56,359 bases of DNA, taken from an uncultured Scytonema sp. (GTDB taxonomy: Bacteria; Cyanobacteriota; Cyanobacteriia; Cyanobacteriales; Nostocaceae). The stretch lies in assembly GCA_937873135.1 (NCBI GenBank), contig CALMVQ010000099.1, positions 1 to 56,359 on the forward strand, read 5' to 3'. The position numbers and the translations under genes were made by a program. Below are positions 45,437-54,529 of this stretch, one piece after another. Under the pieces are notes generated by a model that was given only the letters and a program-made list of their open reading frames with translations, was not told the DNA's origin and ran no database searches. Numbering within the stretch: the first letter of the stretch is position 1; each line of letters begins with the position of its first letter.

Positions 45437-45991
45437 ATGAGAGTTATTGAGCCTGAAATTGATGAGCAATTTATCAACTCTGGATGGACAAACACGATCG
45501 CTGTTCTAATGATCGTGTTAGGCATCATTGCGATTACGTTTCCCTTCTTTGCAACCGTTGCTTCAATCTTAGTGTTTGGCTGGGTATTCATCTTTGCCGG
45601 AATTGCTCAAATTGTTTATGCCTTTCAATCGAGAGGCGCAGGTCAAGTCGTCTGGAAGCTGATTCTAGGTTTCTTGTATATCTTAGCTGGAATTCTTGTG
45701 GTGGCAAATCCGCTCGAAGGGGTGCTTGCCTTCACGCTAGTGTTGGGCATTACCATTTTTGTGCAAGGCATTATTCAAGTGTCGATCGCATTTCAAATGC
45801 GCCGGATTTCACCTAACTGGGCATGGATGCTTGTGAGCGGAATCATCGGCATTATTTTCGGTATTTTCGTTTGGTCTAACTTTCCGTTTAGCGCCGCTTG
45901 GCTGATTGGCATTTTGATTGGAACCAATCTCTTGTTCGATGGAGTTTGGATGCTCACTCTACATTCAGGACAGCGACGCGCTCTACATTAA
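45437..45991 (+). CDS. HdeD/DUF308 family membrane protein
   Basis: A 184-residue protein with six hydrophobic helices in three pairs (IAVLMIVLGIIAITFPFFAT, ILVFGWVFIFAGIAQIVY, LILGFLYILAGILVVANP, and so on), typical of HdeD-like proteins linked to acid resistance in enterics. I start at ATG 45437 after AAAAGGAGATCAAC; the 26 codons upstream are in frame but unlike the family. Substrate and role are unknown in cyanobacteria. It stands alone. Confidence 0.85.
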   Translation: MRVIEPEIDEQFINSGWTNTIAVLMIVLGIIAITFPFFATVASILVFGWVFIFAGIAQIVYAFQSRGAGQVVWKLILGFLYILAGILVVANPLEGVLAFTLVLGITIFVQGIIQVSIAFQMRRISPNWAWMLVSGIIGIIFGIFVWSNFPFSAAWLIGILIGTNLLFDGVWMLTLHSGQRRALH

Positions 45992-46154
45992 AGCATAAGG
46001 AATACTATGAGCACCATCACTGCCAATCATTAAGTTTTCTGGTTCTTAACCACACAACCAAAATTACTGCTTAGAGCTTGTCACGAAATAACCTTGACAT
46101 TCATTGGGTTAGAAATGTTCCTCAGTAAACTTCATAGATATCAACTAATAAAAA

Positions 46155-46205
46155 TTATTTTTTGACTTTTGACTTTTGACTTTTGACTTCCCCGAAGGGG
46201 TTGAC
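46155..46205. repeat. Heptanucleotide tract with CCCCGAAGGGG end
   Basis: Four TTTTGAC units (46163-46190) are followed by TTCCCCGAAGGGGTTGACTG. The same pair in mirror order (CCCCTTCGGGGAAGTCAAAA) begins the element at 44461. It is a solitary edge of that repeat family. Confidence 0.6.
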
Positions 46206-46235
46206 TGCTCCTGATTACGCAAACAATTAATCAAC

Positions 46236-46685
46236 ATGAGTAATCTGATGACACAATCTCTCTGGTTTTTTGGCTCTCGCCTCAGCATCATTGCAGATCA
46301 CACAACTACCGCAGGTCAGTACGATCTGATCGAAGGCTACTTCCTTCCTAGTACACAAATACCCCTCCATCGCCACACACGCTATTCTGAACAAATCTAT
46401 GTACTGTCCGGGGAGTTTACGGTTTGGGCAGGTGAGAACAAAGCTGTGTTGAGCGCTGGTGAAAGCTTCCTGATTCCTACTGCCACACCCCACACCGTCG
46501 CCGTGCTTAACGATCAGCCAGCTCGCGTGTTGGTCGTTGCTGCGCCAAGTGGCTTTGCTCGGTTGATCGCAGCAGTCGGTACACTCGATGAGAAAGAAAC
46601 ACCAGATATGGAGCTGTTTGAACGTATTTGCGTTGAGATCGGCGACGAAATTTTGGGTCCGCCTGGAACCTTACCCTCGGCATGA
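46236..46685 (+). CDS. Cupin domain protein
   Basis: A 149-residue single-domain cupin. The first motif is IPLHRHTRYSEQIYVLSGEF (His/His/Glu metal ligands) and the second SFLIPTATPHTVAVLND, giving the fourth ligand His. It should bind a metal and a small ligand. Cupins of this size may be dioxygenases, isomerases or sensors. It heads the run of enzymes to 50.5 kb but is separated by a repeat, so cotranscription is doubtful. Confidence 0.8.
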   Translation: MSNLMTQSLWFFGSRLSIIADHTTTAGQYDLIEGYFLPSTQIPLHRHTRYSEQIYVLSGEFTVWAGENKAVLSAGESFLIPTATPHTVAVLNDQPARVLVVAAPSGFARLIAAVGTLDEKETPDMELFERICVEIGDEILGPPGTLPSA

Positions 46686-46762
46686 TGCTAGGAGAACATA
46701 GCAATCCTCTTAGAACAATGAACAAAATCGGTGCAGAAGTCAGGCATAACACATAGTTTAAG

Positions 46763-46960
46763 AGGGAACAGGGAACGGGGAACAGGGAACAGGTAAATCC
46801 CCTTGACGCAAAAGCAGGGGATTTAAAGCGGACGTATTTTTTCTTGCGCTGTGCGTCGCGAAAAAAATCAAAAGATTTTTTTCATGAATAAATTCAGGGG
46901 CTTCAGACCCATATTCTTCGGGGCTATTCTTTTTCCTATTCCCTGTTCCCTGTTCCCGCC
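46763..46960 (+). repeat. Foldback element copy with GGAACAG-type arms
   Basis: The left arm is AGAGGGAACAGGGAACGGGGA, ACAGGGAACAGG; the right arm is CCTATTCCCTGTTCCCTGTTC. The core is TTAAAGCGGACGTATTTTTTC, TTGCGCTGTGCGTCGCG, AAAAAAATC and GAATAAATTCAGGGGCTTC, recognisably that of 44475-44668. So the same core sits between arms of a different sequence. Confidence 0.75.
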
Positions 46961-47100
46961 CCGAAGGGGCTTGGTGAATGCTGGTAAATTTCATATCACT
47001 ATGGGTAGGGCTGCAATTGAGAAAGTTTTAGCAACAACGCCTCAGTACAGCATCGAATTCAGACATGACTTGAGCCGTTATATAAGTAAGGAGTTGACAG

Positions 47101-48105
47101 GTGAAGCCATCACCAACTATGCACGCGCTGATTGTAGATGATTTTCAAACTGCAACATTTCGTTCTGCCGAAATTCCCCGACCGGAACCCACTGCCAACC
47201 AGGTTCTGGTGCGAATCAAGGCAAGCGGTGTCAACCCGCTCGACAGCAAAATCCGCACAGGTAAAGCGCCCCATGCCAAACCTGTACTCCCTGCCGTGCT
47301 GGGAACCGATCTGGCTGGGGTCGTTGAAGCAGTTGGACAAAATGTCACCGCGTTTAAAGTCGGTGATGAGGTCTACGGACTGACGGGTGGAGTCGGTGGA
47401 CTGCAAGGTTCACTCGCTGAATTTGCCGCAGTTGATCCCGATCTACTGGCAAAAAAACCAACCAACCTCAGTATGCGTGAAGCAGCAGCTTTACCCTTAG
47501 TGGTCTTGACTGCATGGGAAGGACTTGTCGATCGCGCTAATGTACGCGATGGTCAAAAAGTCCTCGTACTTGGCGGCTCTGGCGGTGTCGGTCATGTCGC
47601 TGTGCAGATTGCCAAAGCGCGTGGTGCCAAAGTGTTTGCCACTGCCTCGGCTGTTAAGCACGAGATGCTGCAACAACTGGGTGCTGTGCCGAGCGACTAC
47701 CACAGTGTATCAATTGAGCAGATTGTGCAAATGTATACAGACGGTCACGGCTTTGATCTGGTCTACGATACCGTTGGCGGCTCCACTTTAGACGATGCAT
47801 TTCAGGCAGTACGTACTTACGGACATGTCGTTAGTAGCTACGCCTGGGGTCAGCACTCCTTGATGCCACTCTCGCGGAAGGCTGCTACGTATTCAGGTAT
47901 ATTTGTGCTTCTGCCTCTACTGAATAGTGAAGGGCGTGCTCATCATGGTGAGATTCTGCATCAGGCTACGCAGTTGGCGGATGCAGGTCAACTACGCCCA
48001 ATTGTTGATCCTCGCCATTTTACGTTGGATACCGCACTGGATGCCCACAATGCGGTAGAGCAAGGCACATCGGTCGGCAAAATCGTAATCGACATTGCAA
48101 TATGA
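47101..48105 (+). CDS. Zinc-independent quinone oxidoreductase / MDR-family alcohol dehydrogenase
   Basis: A 334-residue medium-chain dehydrogenase. The GroES-like half has SGVNPLDSKIRTGKAP and VLGTDLAGVVEAVGQNVTAF; the NAD(P)-binding half has KVLVLGGSGGVGHVAVQIAKARGAKV, and DLVYDTVGGSTLDDAF follows. The zinc-binding cysteines of true alcohol dehydrogenases are absent, as in quinone oxidoreductases. A GTG start at 47101 fits AAGGAG seven bases upstream better than the ATG at 47119. Nine bases separate it from the next gene, so they form an operon. It reduces a quinone or an enone with NADPH; the substrate is unknown. Confidence 0.88.
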   Translation: MKPSPTMHALIVDDFQTATFRSAEIPRPEPTANQVLVRIKASGVNPLDSKIRTGKAPHAKPVLPAVLGTDLAGVVEAVGQNVTAFKVGDEVYGLTGGVGGLQGSLAEFAAVDPDLLAKKPTNLSMREAAALPLVVLTAWEGLVDRANVRDGQKVLVLGGSGGVGHVAVQIAKARGAKVFATASAVKHEMLQQLGAVPSDYHSVSIEQIVQMYTDGHGFDLVYDTVGGSTLDDAFQAVRTYGHVVSSYAWGQHSLMPLSRKAATYSGIFVLLPLLNSEGRAHHGEILHQATQLADAGQLRPIVDPRHFTLDTALDAHNAVEQGTSVGKIVIDIAI

Positions 48106-48114
48106 GATAAAGTC

Positions 48115-48966
48115 ATGACCACATTTCACACAATCTCAATCGATGGTTTAGATATCTTCTACCGAGAAGCTGGTTCCCGCAGTAATCCAACGATTCTTCT
48201 GTTACACGGCTTTCCAACCTCATCTCACATGTTTCGCAATCTGATGCCTGCGCTTGCCGATCGCTTCCATCTAGTTGCCCCGGATTATCCGAGCTACGGC
48301 AACAGTTCTATGCCAACGGTGGATGAGTTTGACTACACGTTTGATCGCTTGGCCCAAATTGTGGAGAAATTTATTACCGCAATCAATCTGAAGCAATATA
48401 GCCTCTACGTAATGGATTATGGCGCTCCCATTGGCTATCGGATTGCAGCTAAATATCCAGAGCGAGTGGAAGCGCTGATTGTCCAAAACGGGAATGCCTA
48501 TGAGGAAGGTATACGTGGCGAATTTTGGAACCCAGCTAAAGCCTACTGGCAAGACCGTTCTCCTGAGAATGCTGACAAGCTCAGATCATTTTTCACATTG
48601 GAAACAACTAAGTGGCAATATACCAATGGCGTTCGCAATCTGGAAGCCATCAGCCCTGATACCTGGAATATGGATCAACTCTTCCTCGATCGCCCCGGCA
48701 ACGATGAGATTCAGCTGGCGCTACTGTATAGCTATGGCACGAATCCACCACTATATCCGCAATGGCAGGAGTATTTTCGCAAATATCAGCCACCTACCCT
48801 GATTGTTTGGGGTAAGAATGATGACATTTTCCCGGCTGAAGGCGCTTATCCCTACAAGCGCGATCTGAAAGACGTTGAGTTTCATTTACTCGATACCGGA
48901 CATTTTGCCCTGGAAGAGGAAGGAGATGCGATCGCAGATCGTATTCGTCACTTTAGAGGTGTATAA
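48115..48966 (+). CDS. Alpha/beta hydrolase (haloalkane dehalogenase / epoxide hydrolase-like)
   Basis: A 283-residue alpha/beta hydrolase. The oxyanion-hole motif is [13 protein letters not shown], the nucleophile elbow is [14 protein letters not shown] (Asp nucleophile, as in dehalogenases and epoxide hydrolases), acid [14 protein letters not shown] and catalytic His [11 protein letters not shown] cap domain lies around 130-200. Aspartate rather than serine as nucleophile points to carbon-halogen or epoxide cleavage, but not all such proteins have that activity. Cotranscribed with the quinone oxidoreductase. Confidence 0.88.
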   Translation: MTTFHTISIDGLDIFYREAGSRSNPTILLLHGFPTSSHMFRNLMPALADRFHLVAPDYPSYGNSSMPTVDEFDYTFDRLAQIVEKFITAINLKQYSLYVMDYGAPIGYRIAAKYPERVEALIVQNGNAYEEGIRGEFWNPAKAYWQDRSPENADKLRSFFTLETTKWQYTNGVRNLEAISPDTWNMDQLFLDRPGNDEIQLALLYSYGTNPPLYPQWQEYFRKYQPPTLIVWGKNDDIFPAEGAYPYKRDLKDVEFHLLDTGHFALEEEGDAIADRIRHFRGV

Positions 48967-49045
48967 AAACAACCGGATATTGATGCGGCAAACTTGTAGG
49001 AAAAGTTGAATATTGAGTACTCTTTCTCATAGAGGTTTATTAAAT

Positions 49046-49753
49046 ATGTTCGATCTCGACCAAACTATCAAAGATCGGCACTCAACCCGAAAATTCTTAT
49101 CCAAACCCGTGCCGCGAATTTTACTCGATGAAGCTCTTGCTCTAGCACAGCTCGCGCCGTCGAATTCCAATACCCAGCCGTGGCGGATAGTATTTGCTGA
49201 AGGTACTCGACGCGATCAGCTGAAAATGGCTTTGCTAAAGCAAGCTCAACATTTTGACATGTCTCAGTTACCCAAAATCGCTCAACTGCCAGAGGCATTC
49301 CAGCATTACCGCCAGAAACTAGGCGAACAAGTCTATGGAGCGATGGGGATTGCTCGTGAGGATACAGCGAGTCGAGAACGAGCCGTTCTGCGTAATTACG
49401 AATTTTTTGATGCCCCAATGGTCGGTATCGTCTGTATGCACCGAGAACTAGGCGATGCGGATGCTTTAAGTGTAGGGATCTATTTACAAACGCTGATGCT
49501 GAGTCTGACTGCTCGTGGACTGGGCACTTGTGCTCAGGTTTCGCTAGCCGCTTATCCTGAAATCATTCGCAGCGAGTTAAATATCCCACCGGAACTATCG
49601 ATCCTGTGCGGTTTAGCCGTTGGCTACACCGATCCTGATTTTCCTCCTAATCACCTGCATATTAGCCGCGATCCCGTTGAGAAAAATATCTCATTTCTCG
49701 ACGATCTTGAGCTAGCACATAGAAGTGATTGGAATACTCTTATTGGAGTGTAA
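49046..49753 (+). CDS. Nitroreductase family flavoprotein
   Basis: A 235-residue nitroreductase. The N-terminus TIKDRHSTRKFLSKPVPRIL and LAQLAPSNSNTQPWRIVFAE form the FMN site; LMLSLTARGLGTCAQVSLAAY and LCGLAVGYTDPDFPPN the second half. It should be a homodimer reducing nitro-aromatics or quinones with NAD(P)H. I start at ATG 49046 after AGAGGTTTATTAAAT; an in-frame TTG upstream is unlikely. Same strand as the hydrolase with an 80-bp gap. Confidence 0.88.
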   Translation: MFDLDQTIKDRHSTRKFLSKPVPRILLDEALALAQLAPSNSNTQPWRIVFAEGTRRDQLKMALLKQAQHFDMSQLPKIAQLPEAFQHYRQKLGEQVYGAMGIAREDTASRERAVLRNYEFFDAPMVGIVCMHRELGDADALSVGIYLQTLMLSLTARGLGTCAQVSLAAYPEIIRSELNIPPELSILCGLAVGYTDPDFPPNHLHISRDPVEKNISFLDDLELAHRSDWNTLIGV

Positions 49754-49879
49754 GATTTGTGGGAAAATAGTGGGAAAATCGCCAAAACGTACTCCCAGAG
49801 ATGGTTTTAAGGATCTTTATTTAAGCCGGAAGCTTGGAAAGATGTTTATCAATTGTCTGCTATTTACAAGGAGAGCGAA

Positions 49880-50554
49880 ATGTACGCTATTACTGGAATT
49901 ACAGGTCAGGTCGGCGGTGCCGTCGCCCGCAAATTGTTGAGCGACAATCAGTCTGTCTGCGCTGTGATTCGTGATGCTAATAAGAGAACCGCCTGGGTCG
50001 AGCAGGGTTGTGCAGTTGCCCTGGCGGACATGAACGATACTGACGCGCTCACAGCAGCTTTTACCGATGCCGAGGGTGTCTTCGTTGTGATTCCGCCAAA
50101 CTTTGCGCCATCACCGGGCTTTCCCGAAACACGGGCAATTGTCGCTGCTCTGCGTACTGCGCTCACAGCAGCGCATCCGGGCAAAGTCGTCTGCCTGTCC
50201 ACCATTGGCGCACAGGCAACCCAGTCAAACCTACTGACTCAACTTCAGATATTGGAGCAAGTATTGGGGGATCTGCCGATGCCGATCGCCTTTCTTCGTC
50301 CCGCCTGGTTTATGGAGAACGCGTATTGGGACGTAGCACCCGCCAGAGAGAGTGGCATTATCCAAAGCTTCCTGCAACCGTTGGATAAACCTGTGCCGAT
50401 GATTGCGACGGCGGATATCGGTCGTGTTGCCTCCGAGTTGCTGCAACAGACTTGGAGTGGACGGCGAATCGTCGAAATCGAGGGCCCGCAACGGGTAACG
50501 CCGAATGACATTGCAAAGGGCTTTTCCAAGGTTCTAGTAGGCTTTAATTGCTAA
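49880..50554 (+). pseudogene. NmrA-like NAD(P)-binding protein truncated by IS630-type element
   Basis: Of a family usually near 280-290 residues, 224 codons remain. The Rossmann start is MYAITGITGQVGGAVARKLL, followed by EGVFVVIPPNFAPSPGFPET, VCLSTIGAQATQSNLLTQLQ and PIAFLRPAWFMENAYWD. The normal frame ends at the TA target of the IS at 50535-50536, after which five IS-derived residues (GFNC) and a stop follow. The cofactor and most of the substrate pocket remain, so partial function is possible. AAGGAG at 49868 supports ATG 49880. Confidence 0.85.
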
Positions 50555-51862
50555 AACCCTGATATTTTTGTAAGGATAGTCTCTTACAAGACCAATAAAA
50601 ATAAAGGGGGGGGACAATGGAACGGCAACGATATATTGTACGTCTGAGCTTAGAAGAACGGGAAGAATTGGAAGGAATTGTACGCAAGGGCAAAGGAGGG
50701 GCAGCGAAGATTCGTCAGGCGCAAATTTTACTGCATAGTGACGAGAATGCGCAAAAGCAGCTGACAGTAGAAGAAATCGCCAAACTTTTGCATTGTCATA
50801 AGGATACCGTCTGTGAGGCACGCAAGCGCTTGGTGGAGCGTGGTTTTTCGGCGGCTCTGGAGCGAAAAAAGCGTGGGACGCCGCCCATATCGGCGTTGTT
50901 TGATGGCGAAGCGGAAGCAAGGCTTATTGCCTTAGCGTGCAGTGCAGCACCCGAAGGACGTGCCCGGTGGACGTTGCACCTTTTGGCAGACCGAGTGGTA
51001 GCGCTCGGGATCGTTCCGCATTGTTCACACAATACCGTACATGAGGTGCTAAAAAAAACGAACTCAAACCTCATTTACGTAAAGTCTGCCGGGCGGAAGC
51101 TTCCGTCCGGCGAGCTTTACGAGAATGCTGGGTTATCCCCTCGGAGCAGGATGCCGACTTCGTAGCAGCAATGGAAGACGTGCTATCGCTCTATCATCGC
51201 CCATATGATCCTGACATTCCAATGGTCTGTATGGACGAACAGCCCGTGCAGCTCTCCCTTGGAAACCCGCCTCCCCCTGCCCATGGAACCAGAGAAACCC
51301 GAACGATACGACTACGAATACGAACGCAACGGCACCGCCAGCATCTTCATGTTCAGTGAGCCAAAAGCCGGAATTCGCAACGTTTCCGCCCATGAACAGC
51401 GCACCATGACCGATTGGGCATATCAGATAAAGAATCTCCAAGGGCGTGCAATATCCTGCTGCTAAAAAAGTCGTGTTGGTATGCGACAACCTCAATACTC
51501 ATAAGCCAGGTGCTCTCTACAAAACGTTTCAGCCAGACGAAGCAAAGCGCCTTCTGGACCGCCTCGAAATTCACTACACTCCGAAACATGGATCCTGGTG
51601 AGCCAGTGCGTTGGGCGGGTTCCCCGACTTGAAGCAACTGGCGAACCCGAAGGGCTCAACATGGCCGAAATCGAACTTGCAGCCCTCACCCGTCAGTGCC
51701 TCGACCGACGCATTCTAGATCTTCCAACTCTCCAAGCCGAATTAGCTGCTTGGAATACCAGCCGCAATCACGCTCAAACTAAAATTGATTGGCAATTCAC
51801 CACACCAGACGCCAGAATCAAACTCAAACGCCTGTATCCGGTTATTAATGATTAAAGCCTAC
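50537..51862 (+). mobile_element. IS630-family insertion sequence
   Basis: A 1326-bp element. The ends GTAGGCTTTAAT (50537-50548) and ATTAAAGCCTAC (51851-51862) are perfect 12-bp inverted repeats, each flanked by TA (50535-50536, 51863-51864), the target duplication of the IS630/mariner group. Inside is one transposase gene broken by frameshifts. It sits in the NmrA-like gene, so insertion postdates assembly of that cluster. Confidence 0.9.
50617..51855 (+). pseudogene. Frameshifted IS630 transposase
   Basis: The first 140 residues are intact: a winged-helix DNA-binding region with RQAQILLHSDENAQKQLTVE and LLHCHKDTVCEARKRLV, and a linker. Then the reading moves frame at about 51060 (LRPHLRKV...). 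The first catalytic Asp region reads MVCMDEQPVQLS, the second VLVCDNLNTHKPGALY and the last Glu region AEIELAALTRQCLDRRI. These lie in different frames, with breaks near 51060, 51240-51290, 51450 and 51600. It is therefore not active unless another copy supplies transposase. Confidence 0.82.
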
Positions 51863-51863
51863 T

Positions 51864-51947
51864 AGCACAGAGCAAAAAGAAATTTACAATTCAATCCAAC
51901 CTATTACAATTACAGAGGCTCTGGAAGAGATTAATTTTAATGATTAA
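51864..51947 (+). pseudogene. Tail of an unidentified reading frame right of the IS
   Basis: Immediately after the right TA, one frame reads STEQKEIYNSIQPITITEAL and EEINFND-stop, protein-like in composition. It does not resemble the missing C-terminus of the NmrA-like protein, so DNA next to the insertion may have been deleted. Too short to assign. Confidence 0.3.
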
Positions 51948-52599
51948 AAAGCGATCATCATAAATTACTCATATTAGTTTCAGATGAAGTCCATAAGGTT
52001 TATTATGCCGCGCCATCTTCTAATCTACCTTGATTATCAAGAACTTTATCTGTAACAACAATAAGTCCCGGTCCATTTATGGATAGGGACTTGTTATTTA
52101 GAAGAACTTTACTGCTAATGTAGGTCGGAATGAGCGTCACCCGGAGGGTCACATGCTTCGCAGCGTTTCAATTGAGAAGTTTTCTGCTTAACACTCAAGA
52201 ACTTCGTAAGACGGTTTCTATGTCTGTTATAGCCAATTGTTCTGATGAAAAAGTCAATTAAGTACTTACGCAAAATAAATTGCATCTTGTTTTAATAATA
52301 ATGTAAAATATCTTCTTGACAAGAAGAAGGCAAACAAAAATGCGATCCAAGATGCTGAGGACTACATTAAGGTTCTTATGGGGATAGAAGTTGCTCACTT
52401 CCCCCATCACCGCCAAGTAAAAAAAGTAGATTTATCACCCCCAAATGTAAAACAAAAGTTAACGGAAGTCAGCCTTGATGAGGTCTGAGCAAGAAGAAGA
52501 CGAGTCACTCTCCGAGTAAGCTGAAGTAATTCGCGATCGTGACTCGCGAATTATTCTTGCTCCCCGTATTTTTGTCAAATTGGGATGCTCCCAAGTCAC
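51948..52599. other. Gap with repeat core and a decayed ORF
   Basis: Near 52120-52170 lies a reverse-complemented piece of the GC-rich core (CGGAATGAGCGTCACCCGG, GCTTCGCAGCG). The open frame 52282-52489 (YLLDKKKANKNAIQDAEDYI, KVLMGIEVAHFPHHRQVKKV, DLSPPNVKQKLTEVSLDEV-stop) continues after the stop as ARRRRVTLRVS, which looks like an interrupted gene end; family unknown. Confidence 0.35.
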
Positions 52600-53154
52600 T
52601 TAATCGTGAACTGTTCCATCGGGCATCTTTGTTCCAGCCAATCCTGTTCTCCGCATATTTGCCCCGTCCATATTTGCACCACTCAGATCTGCCTTACTTA
52701 AATGTGCCCCGTCCAGATCTGCCTCACCTAGCTTTGCCCCTTTTAAGTTAGCTCCACTCAGATCCGCTCCCCTAAGATCAGATCCGGTAAGGTCTGTCTC
52801 ACCTAAGTTAGTGGAACTCAAGTTGGCTCCGCCTAGCTTGACATAGCTTAAATCTGCTCCACTTAAATTTGCGCCCTTCAAGTCGGCTCCACTCAGATCT
52901 GCACCAACCATTTCTGCACTAAGACGGCACAATTCAATCATTCGTGCATCAGCAAGGGTTACCTGATTTAATTTCGCTTGACTAATATGTGCATCAGTCA
53001 GATCTGCCCCTCTTAAGTCTGCACCAATCAAGTGCGCTCCCATTAGGTTTACCCCAATCAGATTTGCACTCTTCAGACAGCCCTGAATTAAGCTTACGTT
53101 ACTAAAGTCCCGTTCCCCTGCTGCGTATCGTCTCAACAGTTCTTGTGTTTCCAT
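52600..53154 (-). CDS. Pentapeptide-repeat protein
   Basis: A 184-residue protein. A leader METQELLRRYAAGERDF is followed by about 30 pentapeptides (ADLRG, ADLTD, ANLSG, ADLSY, AKLGE ...) interrupted once around 65-80 by ADARMIELCRLSAEM, and ends AGTKMPDGTVHD. The same leader and MPDG tail occur in the 94-residue protein at 10947. It should fold as a right-handed quadrilateral beta helix. Role unknown. Confidence 0.85.
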   Translation of the reverse strand: METQELLRRYAAGERDFSNVSLIQGCLKSANLIGVNLMGAHLIGADLRGADLTDAHISQAKLNQVTLADARMIELCRLSAEMVGADLSGADLKGANLSGADLSYVKLGGANLSSTNLGETDLTGSDLRGADLSGANLKGAKLGEADLDGAHLSKADLSGANMDGANMRRTGLAGTKMPDGTVHD

Positions 53155-53597
53155 AAAAAAAATAAATGATTGCTTTTTTTTAGTTAAGTAAATATTATCA
53201 TTAAACCCAAGAGTTTATTGTTAACTAATGTAAATATTTATCAATTACGAGCAAGACAGTATATACAACCAGCCAAGTTTACATTTATTTCCGCATGAGA
53301 GCTAATTTGTTTTGGAGTTGAGCCAAGATCAGGCACCTAGCATCCGTAAATCTAGAGCCGTATGAATTGTTGCGACTGGATGCGAGAGATCTAGAATGAA
53401 CGGCACGGAGATTTATTTTTATGGATCTTCCTAAGGACAAGTGCGATCGGGCTAGATGTTGGATCAGTTACATAACTTAACGACTCACTCATAGGTTGTG
53501 TGATAAGGTTAAATTAACGAAAAAATATAAAATAAAGTTTTCTTATTTATTGGGGTTGATTCATTTTGACACTTCACATATTATCCTCCTGGATAAT
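53155..53597. other. Promoter region of pentapeptide gene and repeat
   Basis: Positions 53385-53435 repeat text from 26353-26412 (GCGAGAGATCTAGAATGAAC, GATTTATTTTTATGGATC, CCTAAGGACAAG). The rest is AT-rich and should hold the leftward promoter of the pentapeptide gene. No gene. Confidence 0.4.
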
Positions 53598-53744
53598 ATG
53601 ATTACCATTGAGAGCTACAACCTTGAAGTTATCCCCGGAACTCGTAACCAAAAAGGCTCTTTTGTTCCGGAGACTGTTTACAAAATGCTTTGGCTGTTGA
53701 AAAAAAGTCAAAGAGTGTCTGTTCTCGCTCATTCAAAATATTAG
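53598..53744 (+). CDS. Possible 48-residue small protein
   Basis: ATG 53598 opens MITIESYNLEVIPGTRNQKG and SFVPETVYKMLWLLKKSQRV, ending SVLAHSKY. The composition is protein-like, but there is no Shine-Dalgarno site and the start codon lies inside a perfect hairpin (CATATTATCC, TCCT, GGATAATATG at 53577-53600). The frame is open further upstream without family resemblance. Confidence 0.35.
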   Translation: MITIESYNLEVIPGTRNQKGSFVPETVYKMLWLLKKSQRVSVLAHSKY

Positions 53745-54107
53745 GGTTAGTAACTGTAAGCTGAAACCTATACACCTTTACCCAAAGCTTGACTTTTTGG
53801 GGATATTCACACAGAAGTAGTATACGTTTAATCAGTACGGGTTAGTAACGCTCATATAAGGTGAAACCTATCAAGACACGTGCTACAAACTGGTTTTAAC
53901 AACCAAATAAAATGCAAAGCAGTCCCCTAGATCGGGCTAACCCTCCTTCTCCCAAGGGGAGAGGCTCTTCGCGTTCAGGGCTGTCTCACCGTTCGCCCCT
54001 ACCAAGGATTTCAACGAACGCATAATTAATTTTCGGAGATGTCTATTACCTTGCTTTCCGTTTCAGCCAAAACAAACTTTGATGATAGTCCAACAGGAGA
54101 ATTGAAT
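53745..54107. repeat. Repeats and foldback end upstream of the hibernation factor
   Basis: A direct repeat GGGTTAGTAAC ... GGTGAAACCTATC occurs twice (53748-53773 and 53839-53871). From 53925 to 54045 lies the right half of the TA-flanked element: GCAGTCCCCTAGATCGGGCT, CAGGGCTGTCTCACCGTTCG, CATAATTAATTTTCGGAGAT, ending GGAGATGTCTA. The remaining 62 bp carry the ribosome site of the next gene. Confidence 0.65.
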
Positions 54108-54422
54108 ATGTTGCTTGTGCTCAAAGGCAAAAACATTGAAGTCACTGACGCCATTCGTCTGTATGTACATCAGAAGATTGAAAGGGCAGTGAACCACTTT
54201 CAGAACTTGACAACTGAAGTGGATGTGCATCTATCAGTAGCCCGTAATCCTCGAATCAATCTCAAGCAGGCAGCTTTTGTCACCATTTACGCCAACGGAA
54301 GTGTGATCCGTGCCGAGGAGAGTAGCGAGAGCCTATACGCCAGTATAGACTTGGTAGCTGATAAGATTGCGCGTCAACTGCGTAAATACAAAGAAAGGCG
54401 TCGCCAGGGGATGAGAACATGA
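54108..54422 (+). CDS. hpf: Ribosome hibernation promoting factor, short form (LrtA/HPF family)
   Basis: A 104-residue protein. The fold is clear from [60 protein letters not shown] and [21 protein letters not shown] start at ATG 54108 after ACAGGAGAATTGAAT; the 23 in-frame codons upstream begin inside the foldback end (ATG within GGAGATGTCTA). The long cyanobacterial form (LrtA, ~190 residues) has a C-terminal dimerisation domain after KYKERR; that domain is absent. It should bind 30S subunits in dark or stress and block activity, but may not make 100S dimers alone. Confidence 0.88.
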   Translation: MLLVLKGKNIEVTDAIRLYVHQKIERAVNHFQNLTTEVDVHLSVARNPRINLKQAAFVTIYANGSVIRAEESSESLYASIDLVADKIARQLRKYKERRRQGMRT

Positions 54423-54529
54423 ACGCATGATAAAGAGCGCACAGGGGCAGTGGAGAACTTTCGGAATGTTCATAGCTAACTGCTAACTCACTAATAGCTG
54501 AATGCTTACGTTTTTGTTAATTTGGCAGG

